Notes: generated by a model not told the origin, from the sequence alone. DNA of 64,000 nucleotides from an uncultured Bacilli bacterium (GCA_944363525.1 CALVUF010000001.1:242497-306496), one strand, 5' to 3'; counted from the first letter of the stretch, positions 52,296-59,909 are shown. A program made the numbers and translations.

Positions 52296-52714
52296 TTGGC
52301 CTCCCCGGCGAGCTTCTCGAACTCGCCACTGGCTTTGGCGAAGTACTCCTGCTGGAGCTTGGGCTCCCAGATCTCGAAGTGGTCGATGACCCCGACTAGG
52401 GTCACCTCCCCTTTGATCTTGTAGCTTTCCAGCAATTCTTTGCCGAGGGAGATCCGACCATGGGCATCGATGGTCATCTCGACAATCGAGGCGCTGGCGA
52501 CGCGGATGTAGGCTCTTGAGGCTTCGTCAGTATAGGAAAGCGACTGCAATTTGGCTACCAACGCGTCGAAGGCTTCCGGCGGATAGACGGAGAGGCACCC
52601 TTCGAATCCCTTAAGGACGTAAAGGGTTTTCTCGTTCTTATCGGAGAGGAGCTTCGGCGGGATCTGCAGCCTTCCTTTCTCGTCGACGGTCCGACGATAC
52701 GTTCCGAAGTACAT
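52292..52714 (-). CDS. mraZ: Transcriptional regulator MraZ
   Basis: MraZ (140 residues) is a ring-shaped DNA-binding protein with two AbrB-like SpoVT motifs: YFGTYRRTVDEKGRLQIPPKL and IDAHGRISLGKELLESY. It controls the division operon that it heads. The ATG at 52714 is chosen (MYFGTYRR); a GTG 9 bases upstream is in frame. An AAAGTGGG element sits directly before it. Confidence 0.93.
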   Translation of the reverse strand: MYFGTYRRTVDEKGRLQIPPKLLSDKNEKTLYVLKGFEGCLSVYPPEAFDALVAKLQSLSYTDEASRAYIRVASASIVEMTIDAHGRISLGKELLESYKIKGEVTLVGVIDHFEIWEPKLQQEYFAKASGEFEKLAGEAK

Positions 52715-52770
52715 TTTGCCCACTTTTTCCCCTGCGCAGTAACTTTAGCACCGCTATAAGCTTCTAGCAA
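52715..52770 (-). promoter_or_regulatory. mraZ promoter with possible MraZ box
   Basis: TTGCTA (52765-52770), 17 bases, TAAAGT (52742-52747) on the minus strand. AAAGTTAC and AAAGTGGG lie between -10 and ATG; mollicute MraZ binds AAAGTG-type repeats, so autoregulation is plausible. Only one copy matches well. Confidence 0.5.
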
Positions 52771-52810
52771 GGCGAAAATGGGCTTTTTGCATAAATTTTA
52801 AAGGGGTAAG

Positions 52811-52831
52811 AAAAACCGCCCTGATGGCGGT
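52811..52831 (-). terminator. Terminator of the peptide cluster
   Basis: ACCGCC (52815-52820) and GGCGGT (52826-52831) with a 5-base loop, then TTTTTCTTACC on the minus strand, just after the second ABC gene. Confidence 0.85.
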
Positions 52832-52862
52832 AAGTCGTTCCTAATTGGACTTATGTCCAGCC

Positions 52863-54425
52863 TTAATCGGCGCAATAACGGGCGTATCGCCCCACGTCGG
52901 CCAAAACCATCTTCCCTTCGGAGACGACATAGACCCGGTTGAAGCGGGCCGCCACCGCCTTCGGCGGCTTATGGGCGGTGCAGATGAGCGCCCCAGGATA
53001 GGCAAGGATGGCCTCGTAAATCCGGGCTTCTTCCGCCTTGCCCAAAGAGGAGGCCGGCTCATCGAGGAGCAACAATCCCGATTGGGGATAGAAGGAACGG
53101 GCCAACCCGATCAGTTTTTTCTCTCCCCCTGACGCCTGCCGGGGATCACCGATATCTTCCTTGACCCCAAGTTGCTTAGAGACGGCGATCAGTATCTCCG
53201 AATTGCCATCGTCGAATGCGATATTCTCCTCGACGCTTCCTTTAAAGCAATACGGGAACTGCGGGCAATATGACAAAGAAGCCGGGATACCATTAAGGAA
53301 ATTGACCTCGCCCTCTTTGGTTTCGACCTCACCCGATAGGAAGCGGAGCAAAGTGGTCTTGCCCGCCCCGGAATCGCCGAGCACCAAAGCTTTTTCCTGA
53401 GGCTTAAGGGAGAAATCCGCGGTCAATCGGAGGCCATTTTCTTCCTGATGGTCGATTTTAACTTCGACACCTTGAAATTTCTTAATTGGACGATCTGCAT
53501 CATCGTGAACGATGAGGTCAGCCTTCATGACCGGAATTCTAACTATTCCGAACATCTTGGCCAGGTCACCGGCGGTCGTCGTGACTGGATCAGAAATCGA
53601 AGGAAGAATGATAATGGCGGCCGCCATTGCTCCCAAATCGGCTTCCCCCTTGATAATCATGAAGCCAAGCAAGCCAAGGCAAAGCAATTCGCCAAGCATC
53701 GAAAGCAAAGTCGAAACAACCGTTTGGAAAACGGAACAACGATAATAAGATAGGTTTTTGTCCTTTGCCCGCCTTGCTTTAGAAACAAATTGGTCTTTGG
53801 CGAATTCTCCGGCCCGGTTGGCTTGCAATTCGTCTTTGGAAGCGAGCAAAGTCTCGGTTTGGGAGCGGAACTCGGCTGCCGCTTGATTGCAATTTTCCCC
53901 CGCTTGACCAAGACGGCGTTGGAAAAAGAAAGTCGACAGCAGTTGCAAACCCCCAAGTCCAAGGCCAATGATGGTCAGACCATAATGGATCAGGCCCCCG
54001 TAGACGGCGGCCGCTAGCAACCCTAGGATTTCCGAGACAAGGCCAATGGGCAAAAGCAAGTAAGCGGAAACTGCCTTGTCTGAATTATCCAAAATATCGT
54101 TAAGCTCCTCCCCTATCTCGCCATTAACTAGTCTGCCCGATCGGAATATGTAAGCGAGGTATTCGCGACGGACATAATCCCCTGCCTTTGCATTTAAGTA
54201 AGGCTGCATATATCGATTGGCTCCGAATAAGGCAAAGAAAAGAAGCAAATAACCGATTAAGACAAGAAAGGCGACGTATTCCCAGCCCGTTGTGAAAGCC
54301 GACACCAAATATTGTAAAATTGGCGCCATGGCAAAAATAACGAAAGTCGACCCCAAGGACGCGAGAATCGTCAAAGACACGATTAACGGATTGGCTTTAA
54401 CAAAGCGAAAAACAAGCTTCTTCAT
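52863..54425 (-). CDS. ABC exporter half-transporter (second), peptide cluster
   Basis: The 520-residue protein has a membrane domain (about 1-290, five or six helices) and an ATPase domain (about 320-520). Motifs: Walker A VLGDSGAGKTT (about 353), Q-loop YCPQFPYCFKG, a changed signature ASGGEKK, Walker B SGLLLLDEPASSLG and switch His in CTAHK. No N-terminal C39 peptidase is present, so leader removal is not done by this protein. It overlaps the first half-transporter by 4 bases and probably pairs with it to export the modified peptide or protect the cell. Confidence 0.87.
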   Translation of the reverse strand: MKKLVFRFVKANPLIVSLTILASLGSTFVIFAMAPILQYLVSAFTTGWEYVAFLVLIGYLLLFFALFGANRYMQPYLNAKAGDYVRREYLAYIFRSGRLVNGEIGEELNDILDNSDKAVSAYLLLPIGLVSEILGLLAAAVYGGLIHYGLTIIGLGLGGLQLLSTFFFQRRLGQAGENCNQAAAEFRSQTETLLASKDELQANRAGEFAKDQFVSKARRAKDKNLSYYRCSVFQTVVSTLLSMLGELLCLGLLGFMIIKGEADLGAMAAAIIILPSISDPVTTTAGDLAKMFGIVRIPVMKADLIVHDDADRPIKKFQGVEVKIDHQEENGLRLTADFSLKPQEKALVLGDSGAGKTTLLRFLSGEVETKEGEVNFLNGIPASLSYCPQFPYCFKGSVEENIAFDDGNSEILIAVSKQLGVKEDIGDPRQASGGEKKLIGLARSFYPQSGLLLLDEPASSLGKAEEARIYEAILAYPGALICTAHKPPKAVAARFNRVYVVSEGKMVLADVGRYARYCAD

Positions 54426-55999
54426 TTAGCCGCCCCCAAGCAATAATTATTTAACAAAGGATCATCGGCTTGAACTTCAAAAAGCCGATGTTCGCTACAA
54501 ACAAAAATTCTGTCGAATTGCCTTAGCAAAGCAAACGAGACGCGGTGAGCCGAGGCCAAAACAGTTCCCGGATAAGAAAGAATTGCTTGATAGACGGCCG
54601 TTTCATCGTCTTTTCCAATCGAGGTCGTCGGCTCATCGAGCAAAAGAGAGCCATCGGCATGGTAATACGCTCTAGCCAACCCGACTCGCTTCTGTTCTCC
54701 GCCCGAAAGGGTCGAACAATCTTCGCGATCAAAATCAACTTTCGCAAAAGCTTTTGCCTTGGTCAGTTTGTCCGCATCAATATCATCGGACAAAGCGACA
54801 TTCGTTGCCAAGTTCAGAGAATAAATAGTCGGGGTCTGCGGGCAATAGCCGGCTCCACTCGGCCTTTGGATTGATCCAATTGAGGAACCGATAAGCCCAG
54901 CCAGCATCTTAATCGCGGTCGATTTGCCTGATCCCGGATCGCCGAGCAGCAAGGCTTTCTCGCCCGATTGAACCTCGAGATCGGCAAGCAGTTCCACCCC
55001 ATTGTCCGGTTTGGCCGAAACAAGGTGGAATCCCGAAAATGCCGAAACAGACGCCGAAGCAGCCTTCTTCGAGCAAGAGGATAAGCCTTTCAAAAGGCCA
55101 CGGACAGAAACGAAATCGGTCAGACCCATTGCGAGTTGAGTCAATGGATCCAACAAAGCCGAAGCGGCAAACAAACTAGCCGGCAAGGCCCACTCCTCGC
55201 CGAGGCCGAAGCCGATAAGCAGGGAGGCCGCCACCATTGCGATTATACGGATTCCGAAAGAAAGAACATTGCTCAAGGCCTCAAAAGGCGCATCGGCTTT
55301 GGCGATAGCCAGATCCGCTGCCAGTAAACTAGCGGAATCGTCTTTGGCTCGTTTTAGGAAAAAACAATCCCGATGATAATCAAAAGCAATTTCCTGGGAA
55401 TTCAATAAATCCAAGGTTGAATCCTGATATCCGCGGAAAACATCAATGTAACCATTGAGTTTGCGGCCAATGATCGGGGCAAAAATGAAAATAGTCAAAA
55501 ACAGAGCAGGAGATAATACCAATAGCGACAAGCCGAAGGCCCAATTCAGCACAAAGCAAACTATTAAAGAAGCCAAAATCCCAAAAGCTTGGACGGGGAA
55601 ACCCAATAACGGTGTCAAAACCTTTTTGAAAAAAAGCCTCGTCTCGTCGATAATTTTAGTTAAACCTTTGCCTACTTCGTCCGGACTTTTGGCTACCGCG
55701 GCAAAATTCTCTTCCCAAATCTCCATCCGCCACTTAAGCAACGTCTTTTCCAAGAAGCACCGTTGCCAATATTCGTGAAGAAAAATAAAGAAGCATTGAA
55801 GCAGGATATAGCCAGCCCCGGCTACAACCAAATAAAGGAAGCCGAGGCTATCCACGCCAAAAGGCAACTCCGTAAGCCAAGAAAGGTATAAGGCATAGCC
55901 GACATCCATTAAGGAAACAACTATTCCGAGGAGAATAAGGATAGCGAATTTCCCCTTTGAACTTTTGAAAAACCTAGTCCAGAGAATCGAAGTATTCAT
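54422..55999 (-). CDS. ABC exporter half-transporter (first), peptide cluster
   Basis: The 525-residue protein has six predicted helices (about 15-310) and an ATPase domain with Walker A LLGDPGSGKSTAIK (about 359), YCPQTPTIYS, signature TLSGGEQKRVGLARAY, Walker B GSLLLDEPTTSIGK and switch His in ASAHR. The start at 55999 is set by GAAGGG 7 bases upstream and lies 26 bases inside the end of the radical SAM gene. It lacks a peptidase domain. Together with the next gene it likely forms a heterodimer. Base composition is intermediate between the AT-rich rSAM gene and the chromosome. Confidence 0.87.
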   Translation of the reverse strand: MNTSILWTRFFKSSKGKFAILILLGIVVSLMDVGYALYLSWLTELPFGVDSLGFLYLVVAGAGYILLQCFFIFLHEYWQRCFLEKTLLKWRMEIWEENFAAVAKSPDEVGKGLTKIIDETRLFFKKVLTPLLGFPVQAFGILASLIVCFVLNWAFGLSLLVLSPALFLTIFIFAPIIGRKLNGYIDVFRGYQDSTLDLLNSQEIAFDYHRDCFFLKRAKDDSASLLAADLAIAKADAPFEALSNVLSFGIRIIAMVAASLLIGFGLGEEWALPASLFAASALLDPLTQLAMGLTDFVSVRGLLKGLSSCSKKAASASVSAFSGFHLVSAKPDNGVELLADLEVQSGEKALLLGDPGSGKSTAIKMLAGLIGSSIGSIQRPSGAGYCPQTPTIYSLNLATNVALSDDIDADKLTKAKAFAKVDFDREDCSTLSGGEQKRVGLARAYYHADGSLLLDEPTTSIGKDDETAVYQAILSYPGTVLASAHRVSFALLRQFDRIFVCSEHRLFEVQADDPLLNNYCLGAAK

Positions 56000-57227
56000 A
56001 CAGAAACCCTTCATAGGATCTTTTAAGTTCCTCACATTTAGATTCATTCGCTTTCTTGTTTGGGCAGGTTGCTCCAAAACATTTTGGATATAAAAAACAA
56101 GACTCTTCTTGGCAAAGATCTTTTATTGATCGAGGCCAATTCCCAGCGGAGAGCGAGGAAATTGATTGTTCGAACTTCAAGGTACATTTCCCAATCGATC
56201 CATCGGAGTTCATGACAAATTTGTCAGGAAACCCGTATTCACAAAACATATTGCTGTTAAGGAGCATTTTGGCCAATTCGGAATTGATGTGTTGTTTTAA
56301 CAGGATTTTGTTCAATTCAAAATAGTTTTGCTGAGAAACCATTTTTGCATCTATTCGATCTCCACCCCAATTAGAGACGGGATATAGCAGGCAAGAAAAT
56401 CTTTTATCTTTACCGAAATTCGATTTATAAAAATCAAGAAAGGAATTAAGGTCAGTTGAAGGGCCAACATTGCACCGTATAACGATGTTGAAATCGGAAT
56501 CAAGCTGCGATATCGCGCTCAAATTGCCAAAAATAACATCAAACGAGGATCCGATTCCATTGGCGAAAGGCCGGTTAATATCGCAATCGGATTTAGCACC
56601 ATCCATGGTAATTTGGAAAGTTTTGATCTTGTAATTGAGCAAGTGATCTAAAATTCGTTCTGTTAGTAAAGTGCCGTTAGTAGTAATTCCACCAGAAATA
56701 GTCAAAGACGAAAAGCAAGGCAATTTGATTAAAGAGTCGTAAAAATACTCGATATCGTTAAGATATAGCAATGGCTCTCCGCCAAACCACGCAAAGTGAA
56801 CTCTGACGAATTCCCCGCCTGAAATATAATCCAAAAGAGAATCATACTTTTCGCGCGGTATTCTGCTAGAAGAATGTTTTTCGTAACAATAGGGGCAATT
56901 CAAATTGCACCCCATTCCGGTTACAAAGCAGCAATCCAAAAATTGCGAATGATTGCCAAAGTTAAAATTTTTGAATGCAGACAGAAAATTACTCTCTAAG
57001 TCATCGTCGCATAGAAAATGATTCCGTTTTAAGAACTCAAAAACTTCAGAAGGGCACTCTATTTCACGGTTGCGTCCAAACCTGCAAAGCTTAGTGTGCT
57101 GTGCGTCCAAACGCACCAAGGACCCAAACAAAGTGGAATAGAAATAAGTATTCCCTTTGGGACTTTGGTGCGTAAGGACGTAGGGTGAAATTAAAGTCGT
57201 TCTACTCAAGGTGGCAATACTTGGCAT
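55974..57227 (-). CDS. Radical SAM/SPASM peptide maturase
   Basis: The 417-residue enzyme has an N-terminal segment typical of peptide-modifying rSAM proteins (ISPYVLTHQSPKGNTYFYST, LVRLDAQ), the cluster motif CNLNCPYC (Cys107, 111, 114), FAWFGGEP (SAM-binding GGE), ITTNGTLL, and a C-terminal SPASM region with cysteines near 329, 348, 372, 377, 383, 388 and 398 for auxiliary iron-sulphur clusters. Such enzymes install thioether, carbon-carbon or other cross-links in ribosomal peptides. The start ATG at 57227 lies inside the precursor gene, giving a 26-base overlap. A GTG two codons upstream is possible. The gene is clearly AT-rich (20 G/C in the 60 bases 56701-56760), implying transfer. Confidence 0.92.
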   Translation of the reverse strand: MPSIATLSRTTLISPYVLTHQSPKGNTYFYSTLFGSLVRLDAQHTKLCRFGRNREIECPSEVFEFLKRNHFLCDDDLESNFLSAFKNFNFGNHSQFLDCCFVTGMGCNLNCPYCYEKHSSSRIPREKYDSLLDYISGGEFVRVHFAWFGGEPLLYLNDIEYFYDSLIKLPCFSSLTISGGITTNGTLLTERILDHLLNYKIKTFQITMDGAKSDCDINRPFANGIGSSFDVIFGNLSAISQLDSDFNIVIRCNVGPSTDLNSFLDFYKSNFGKDKRFSCLLYPVSNWGGDRIDAKMVSQQNYFELNKILLKQHINSELAKMLLNSNMFCEYGFPDKFVMNSDGSIGKCTLKFEQSISSLSAGNWPRSIKDLCQEESCFLYPKCFGATCPNKKANESKCEELKRSYEGFLYEYFDSLD

Positions 57228-57306
57228 CGACACCGCAAATAATGTTTTGGACGCATTTAATATTCAACAGCGATTCGTCGGTGTACTGAACTTGTAGAAT
57301 TTCCAT
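57202..57306 (-). CDS. Putative RiPP precursor peptide, 34 residues, three Cys
   Basis: A 34-codon frame starts MEILQVQYTDESLLNIK and continues with CVQNIICGVDAKYCHLE. It is preceded by AAAAGGAGGTGAAACCCA, a very strong ribosome binding site, and a TTGACA -35 box. The first 17 residues resemble a leader; the last 17 hold cysteines at 18, 24 and 31, each followed three residues later by Asn21, Asp27 and Glu34. The gene directly precedes and overlaps the radical SAM gene, the classic place of a precursor. I know no family with this sequence. Peptide status is inferred from context, ribosome site and Cys pattern. Confidence 0.82.
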   Translation of the reverse strand: MEILQVQYTDESLLNIKCVQNIICGVDAKYCHLE

Positions 57307-57321
57307 TGGGTTTCACCTCCT

Positions 57322-57357
57322 TTTCCATTAGGATGAAACCAATTGAATAATTGTCAA
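57322..57357 (-). promoter_or_regulatory. Promoter of the peptide cluster
   Basis: A consensus -35 TTGACA (57352-57357) lies after the upstream terminator. The -10 is less clear: CATCCT at 16 bases spacing or CCTAAT at 19. Confidence 0.5.
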
Positions 57358-57365
57358 CTAAATAT

Positions 57366-57404
57366 ATAAGTATAAAAGCCGTCCCGATATCAACCAGGAC
57401 GGCT
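57366..57404 (-). terminator. Terminator of nfeD-qmcA
   Basis: AGCCGTCC (57377-57384) and GGACGGCT (57397-57404) form an 8-bp stem, followed by TTTATACTTATAT on the minus strand. Confidence 0.88.
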
Positions 57405-57409
57405 AGGGT

Positions 57410-58366
57410 TTACTTTTCCTTGATGGCTTCGGCGATGGCGGTCGCGGCCCCGGCTAAGGGCTCAAGGTTGCTCGGCAGGAAGATCTTGGTCGCCTGCCCG
57501 TCAGCCACCTTCTGCAAGGCTTCATAGCCCCGGATGGTCAAGACGGCTTTGTCGGCTTCGGCGGCCTTCAAGGCCTTGATGCCCTCGGCTTCGGCGTCCC
57601 GGACCATCTTGATGCCGGCCGCTTCGGCTTCTTTGAGATTCTTCATCCTCTGGGCTTCGCCCTCGGCCTTCTTGATAGTCGCTTCCTTCTCAGCCTCGGC
57701 ATTGAGGATCATCGATTCCTTATTGCCCTCGGCGATGAGGATGGCGCTTTGCTTTTGGCCTTCGGCGAGGAGGATCTTCTCCCGTTTCTCCCGCTCGGCC
57801 CGCATCTGGCGTTCCATCGCCTCTTGGATATCCCGGGGCGGGAGGATGTTCTTCACCTCGACCCGGGTGACCTTGATGCCCCAGGGATCGGTCGCCCCAT
57901 CGAGGATCTCCCTCATCTTCTCATTGATGATGTCGCGGGAAGTGAGGGTCGAGTCAAGGTCGAGCTCGCCGATGATGTTCCTCAACGTGGTCGAGGAGAG
58001 GAGCTCAATGGCCTGAACTGGGTTCGATACCCCGTAGGCATAGAGTTTGGAATCGGAGACGTAATAGAAGACGACGGTGTCGATCTGGATAGTGACGTTA
58101 TCGGAAGTGATGACGTTCTGCGGCGGGAAGTCCTTGACCTGTTCCCGCATGTCGATCCGATGGGCCAGCCGGTCGAAGAAAGGTATCTTCATATGGATCC
58201 CGGTACCCCAGGTGCATTTATACGACCCGAGCCGTTCGATGATCCCTTTCTCGGTCTGGCCGATGATCTTGACGTTGCAAAGGATCAACACCAGCAATAA
58301 GACGAAGAGGATGAGCCCGACGATCAGGCCGATGGCCCAGCCGGGGAAAGAATCGAGCATGTTCAT
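57410..58366 (-). CDS. qmcA: SPFH/stomatin-like protein QmcA
   Basis: The 318-residue protein has one N-terminal helix (AIGLIVGLILFVLLLVLILC, about 11-30), an SPFH domain (QTEKGIIERLGSYKCTWGTG, NVITSDNVTIQIDTVVFYYV) and a long helical tail rich in Ala, Glu and Lys (about 185-280). SPFH proteins organise membrane microdomains and protect membrane proteins from proteolysis. GGAGGG precedes the start. It overlaps nfeD by 4 bases, the usual pair. Confidence 0.93.
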   Translation of the reverse strand: MNMLDSFPGWAIGLIVGLILFVLLLVLILCNVKIIGQTEKGIIERLGSYKCTWGTGIHMKIPFFDRLAHRIDMREQVKDFPPQNVITSDNVTIQIDTVVFYYVSDSKLYAYGVSNPVQAIELLSSTTLRNIIGELDLDSTLTSRDIINEKMREILDGATDPWGIKVTRVEVKNILPPRDIQEAMERQMRAEREKREKILLAEGQKQSAILIAEGNKESMILNAEAEKEATIKKAEGEAQRMKNLKEAEAAGIKMVRDAEAEGIKALKAAEADKAVLTIRGYEALQKVADGQATKIFLPSNLEPLAGAATAIAEAIKEK

Positions 58367-58830
58367 TGTTTAAGCCCTCCTTGTTCATTGGCTTTATCGA
58401 TGATGAGCTTGTTGCCGGCGATGGCGACGATTAGGGCCACCTCGCTCGGTTCGAAGCAGAGGCCTTCCTCCCGGACCTCGGCGGTCCAGGTCAGCCCGTC
58501 AATCATTATCTCCCCTTTATGTAGATAGGAGCAAGGGGAGAGGACGATGCCCTTCTTCCCAATCAGCCCCTCGACGTTGCTTCGGGTCTGCTCCTTCTTG
58601 CTCATGACCTTCTTGATAAGAGGCCGCAAGGCGAAGAAGGCGATGATCGAGACCCCGACGAAGACGATGATCTCGCCCCAATAGGGGGTCCCGGGTATCA
58701 AGGAAGCGATCAAGGCGGCCGCGCCACCGACGGCGAACCATAAGCTCACCAAGGCGGCGGTGCTGGCCTCGATGATGAGGGAGAGGACCATCATCACCAG
58801 CCAAATAAGCCACATCCATTGTTCGATCAT
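58363..58830 (-). CDS. NfeD-like membrane protein
   Basis: The 155-residue protein has three or four helices (about 5-75) and a C-terminal OB-fold domain (VEGLIGKKGIVLSPCSYLHKGEIMIDGLTWTAEV), the short NfeD1b type that pairs with SPFH proteins. It follows the 119-residue gene by one base and overlaps qmcA. Confidence 0.9.
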   Translation of the reverse strand: MIEQWMWLIWLVMMVLSLIIEASTAALVSLWFAVGGAAALIASLIPGTPYWGEIIVFVGVSIIAFFALRPLIKKVMSKKEQTRSNVEGLIGKKGIVLSPCSYLHKGEIMIDGLTWTAEVREEGLCFEPSEVALIVAIAGNKLIIDKANEQGGLKQ

Positions 58831-58831
58831 A

Positions 58832-59191
58832 TCAATTAACCTCCGTATGGATCAGTAAGTATTCGTTGTCCGGCCCCCCATCGACCTTGTAACGTTTCGG
58901 GCTCGACAGGTCGAGATGGAGTCGCTTGGCCAGCTCATTAAGCAAAGAAGTCGAGCAGAGGCGGGCGTAGCTTTTCTTCAGTTTTACCTCAAACAGGGAC
59001 CGTTCATCGAGGTCCCCTTGGTCGAACCGTTCCTTGCTGATGGGATAGATGACGAGTTTCCCCTCGTCGATCCCGACCCGGACCCGGTAAGCCCGTTGGA
59101 GCAAGGGCAAGCAGGCGGCGTTGAAGGTCAAGCAATTCTTGTTCATCGTCGCCTGGAGGTCCTTCGGGTGTAAATCGATCCATTCAATCAT
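58832..59191 (-). CDS. 119-residue protein of unknown function before nfeD-qmcA
   Basis: A soluble protein (MIEWIDLHPKDLQATMNKNC) with several short beta-strand-like stretches (YRVRVGIDEGKLVIYPISKE, SLFEVKLKKSYARLCSTSLL). I do not recognise a family. The start at 59191 is supported by GAGGAAA 6 bases upstream; an ATG 18 bases earlier is less well placed. It is the first gene of the operon with nfeD and qmcA. The pattern KLVIYPISKERFDQ is reminiscent of DNA-binding AbrB-type strands, but that is a guess. Confidence 0.7.
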   Translation of the reverse strand: MIEWIDLHPKDLQATMNKNCLTFNAACLPLLQRAYRVRVGIDEGKLVIYPISKERFDQGDLDERSLFEVKLKKSYARLCSTSLLNELAKRLHLDLSSPKRYKVDGGPDNEYLLIHTEVN

Positions 59192-59214
59192 CGCTTTTTT
59201 CCTCGGCATTATTA

Positions 59215-59242
59215 TGCAGTGGCTTGCAACGTTTTGCAAATG
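59215..59242 (-). promoter_or_regulatory. Promoter of the 119-residue gene-nfeD-qmcA
   Basis: TTGCAA, 17 bases, CATAAT on the minus strand (about 59210-59238), ahead of the GAGGAAA ribosome site. The -35 lies within a TTTGCAAA palindrome. Confidence 0.6.
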
Positions 59243-59330
59243 ATTTTGATTGCCCTATTATCATTATTATTAATTAGATAAGTAATTATCGAATATTTCT
59301 TTCGTCTATTGTTTTGCAAATGTTTGCAAA
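59233..59330. repeat. Three TTTGCAAA palindromes between divergent genes
   Basis: TTTGCAAA occurs at 59233-59240, 59313-59320 and 59323-59330. The first two lie in an identical GTTTTGCAAATG context exactly 80 bases apart; the last two are 10 bases apart. They flank an AT-rich stretch between two divergent promoters, so they look like operator sites. Confidence 0.6.
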
Positions 59331-59333
59331 TAC

Positions 59334-59361
59334 TTGCTTTTTCTTTGCCTTCCGATATACT
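59334..59361 (+). promoter_or_regulatory. Promoter of the first zinc-ribbon gene
   Basis: TTGCTT (59334-59339), 16 bases, TATACT (59356-59361). The start codon is 8 bases beyond the -10 with no ribosome site. Confidence 0.5.
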
Positions 59362-59369
59362 TTCGGCGT

Positions 59370-59909
59370 ATGAAAAAAGAAAATCAGACCGTTCAGGAAG
59401 CGCTGCGGCAATACCGGAAGTACCGGAAACGCTCCAATATCCTCTCCCTCATCGGGTTCGCCCTTTGCGCCCTGGGAATCATCGGCTTCGTCCCGCTGAG
59501 CTTCGGCGCCGGGCCCTTGGGGCTGCTCGCCATCGTCCCCGGCTTCATCGTCATGATCATCGGCATCTATTTCGGCTGGAAGGCCCGCGATGCCTTCTTC
59601 GATTTGGCCGGTTTCAATTTCGTCACCATGGGCATGGTCAATAACCGGAGTATCCGGAACATGGACCTTTACGCCAAGATGGTTGAGCAAAAGCTCCAGG
59701 AAAACAGTCCCATCGATAATGGCCACGTCTACCAGGAACCGGATTTCCAGACTAAGGACCGTTACGATTACCAATCCGAGAAGGAAGAGAAGGCCAATCC
59801 CGTCAACAACGGGACCATCAACTGCCCCCGCTGCGGCTACATCAACGACGCGAAAGCCAACTTCTGCTCGCAGTGCGGCGCCCCATTGCCGACCAATAAG
59901 GACAAATAA
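59370..59909 (+). CDS. Membrane protein with C-terminal zinc ribbon
   Basis: The 179-residue protein has two helices (about 29-75: IIGFVPLSFGAGPLG, LAIVPGFIVMIIGIYFGW), a linker, and a C-terminal zinc ribbon CPRCGYINDAKANFCSQCGAPLP (two CxxC pairs) followed by a short Lys-rich end. The next gene is a paralogue with the same ribbon. The helices followed by a cytoplasmic ribbon suggest a sensor or scaffold in the membrane; no substrate is known. Likely leaderless. Confidence 0.78.
   Translation: MKKENQTVQEALRQYRKYRKRSNILSLIGFALCALGIIGFVPLSFGAGPLGLLAIVPGFIVMIIGIYFGWKARDAFFDLAGFNFVTMGMVNNRSIRNMDLYAKMVEQKLQENSPIDNGHVYQEPDFQTKDRYDYQSEKEEKANPVNNGTINCPRCGYINDAKANFCSQCGAPLPTNKDK

Noticed and set aside
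52863..57306. Peptide cluster considered as an insertion sequence or integrated element
   Set aside because: No transposase, integrase, terminal inverted repeats or target duplication were seen at the borders; only composition suggests transfer.
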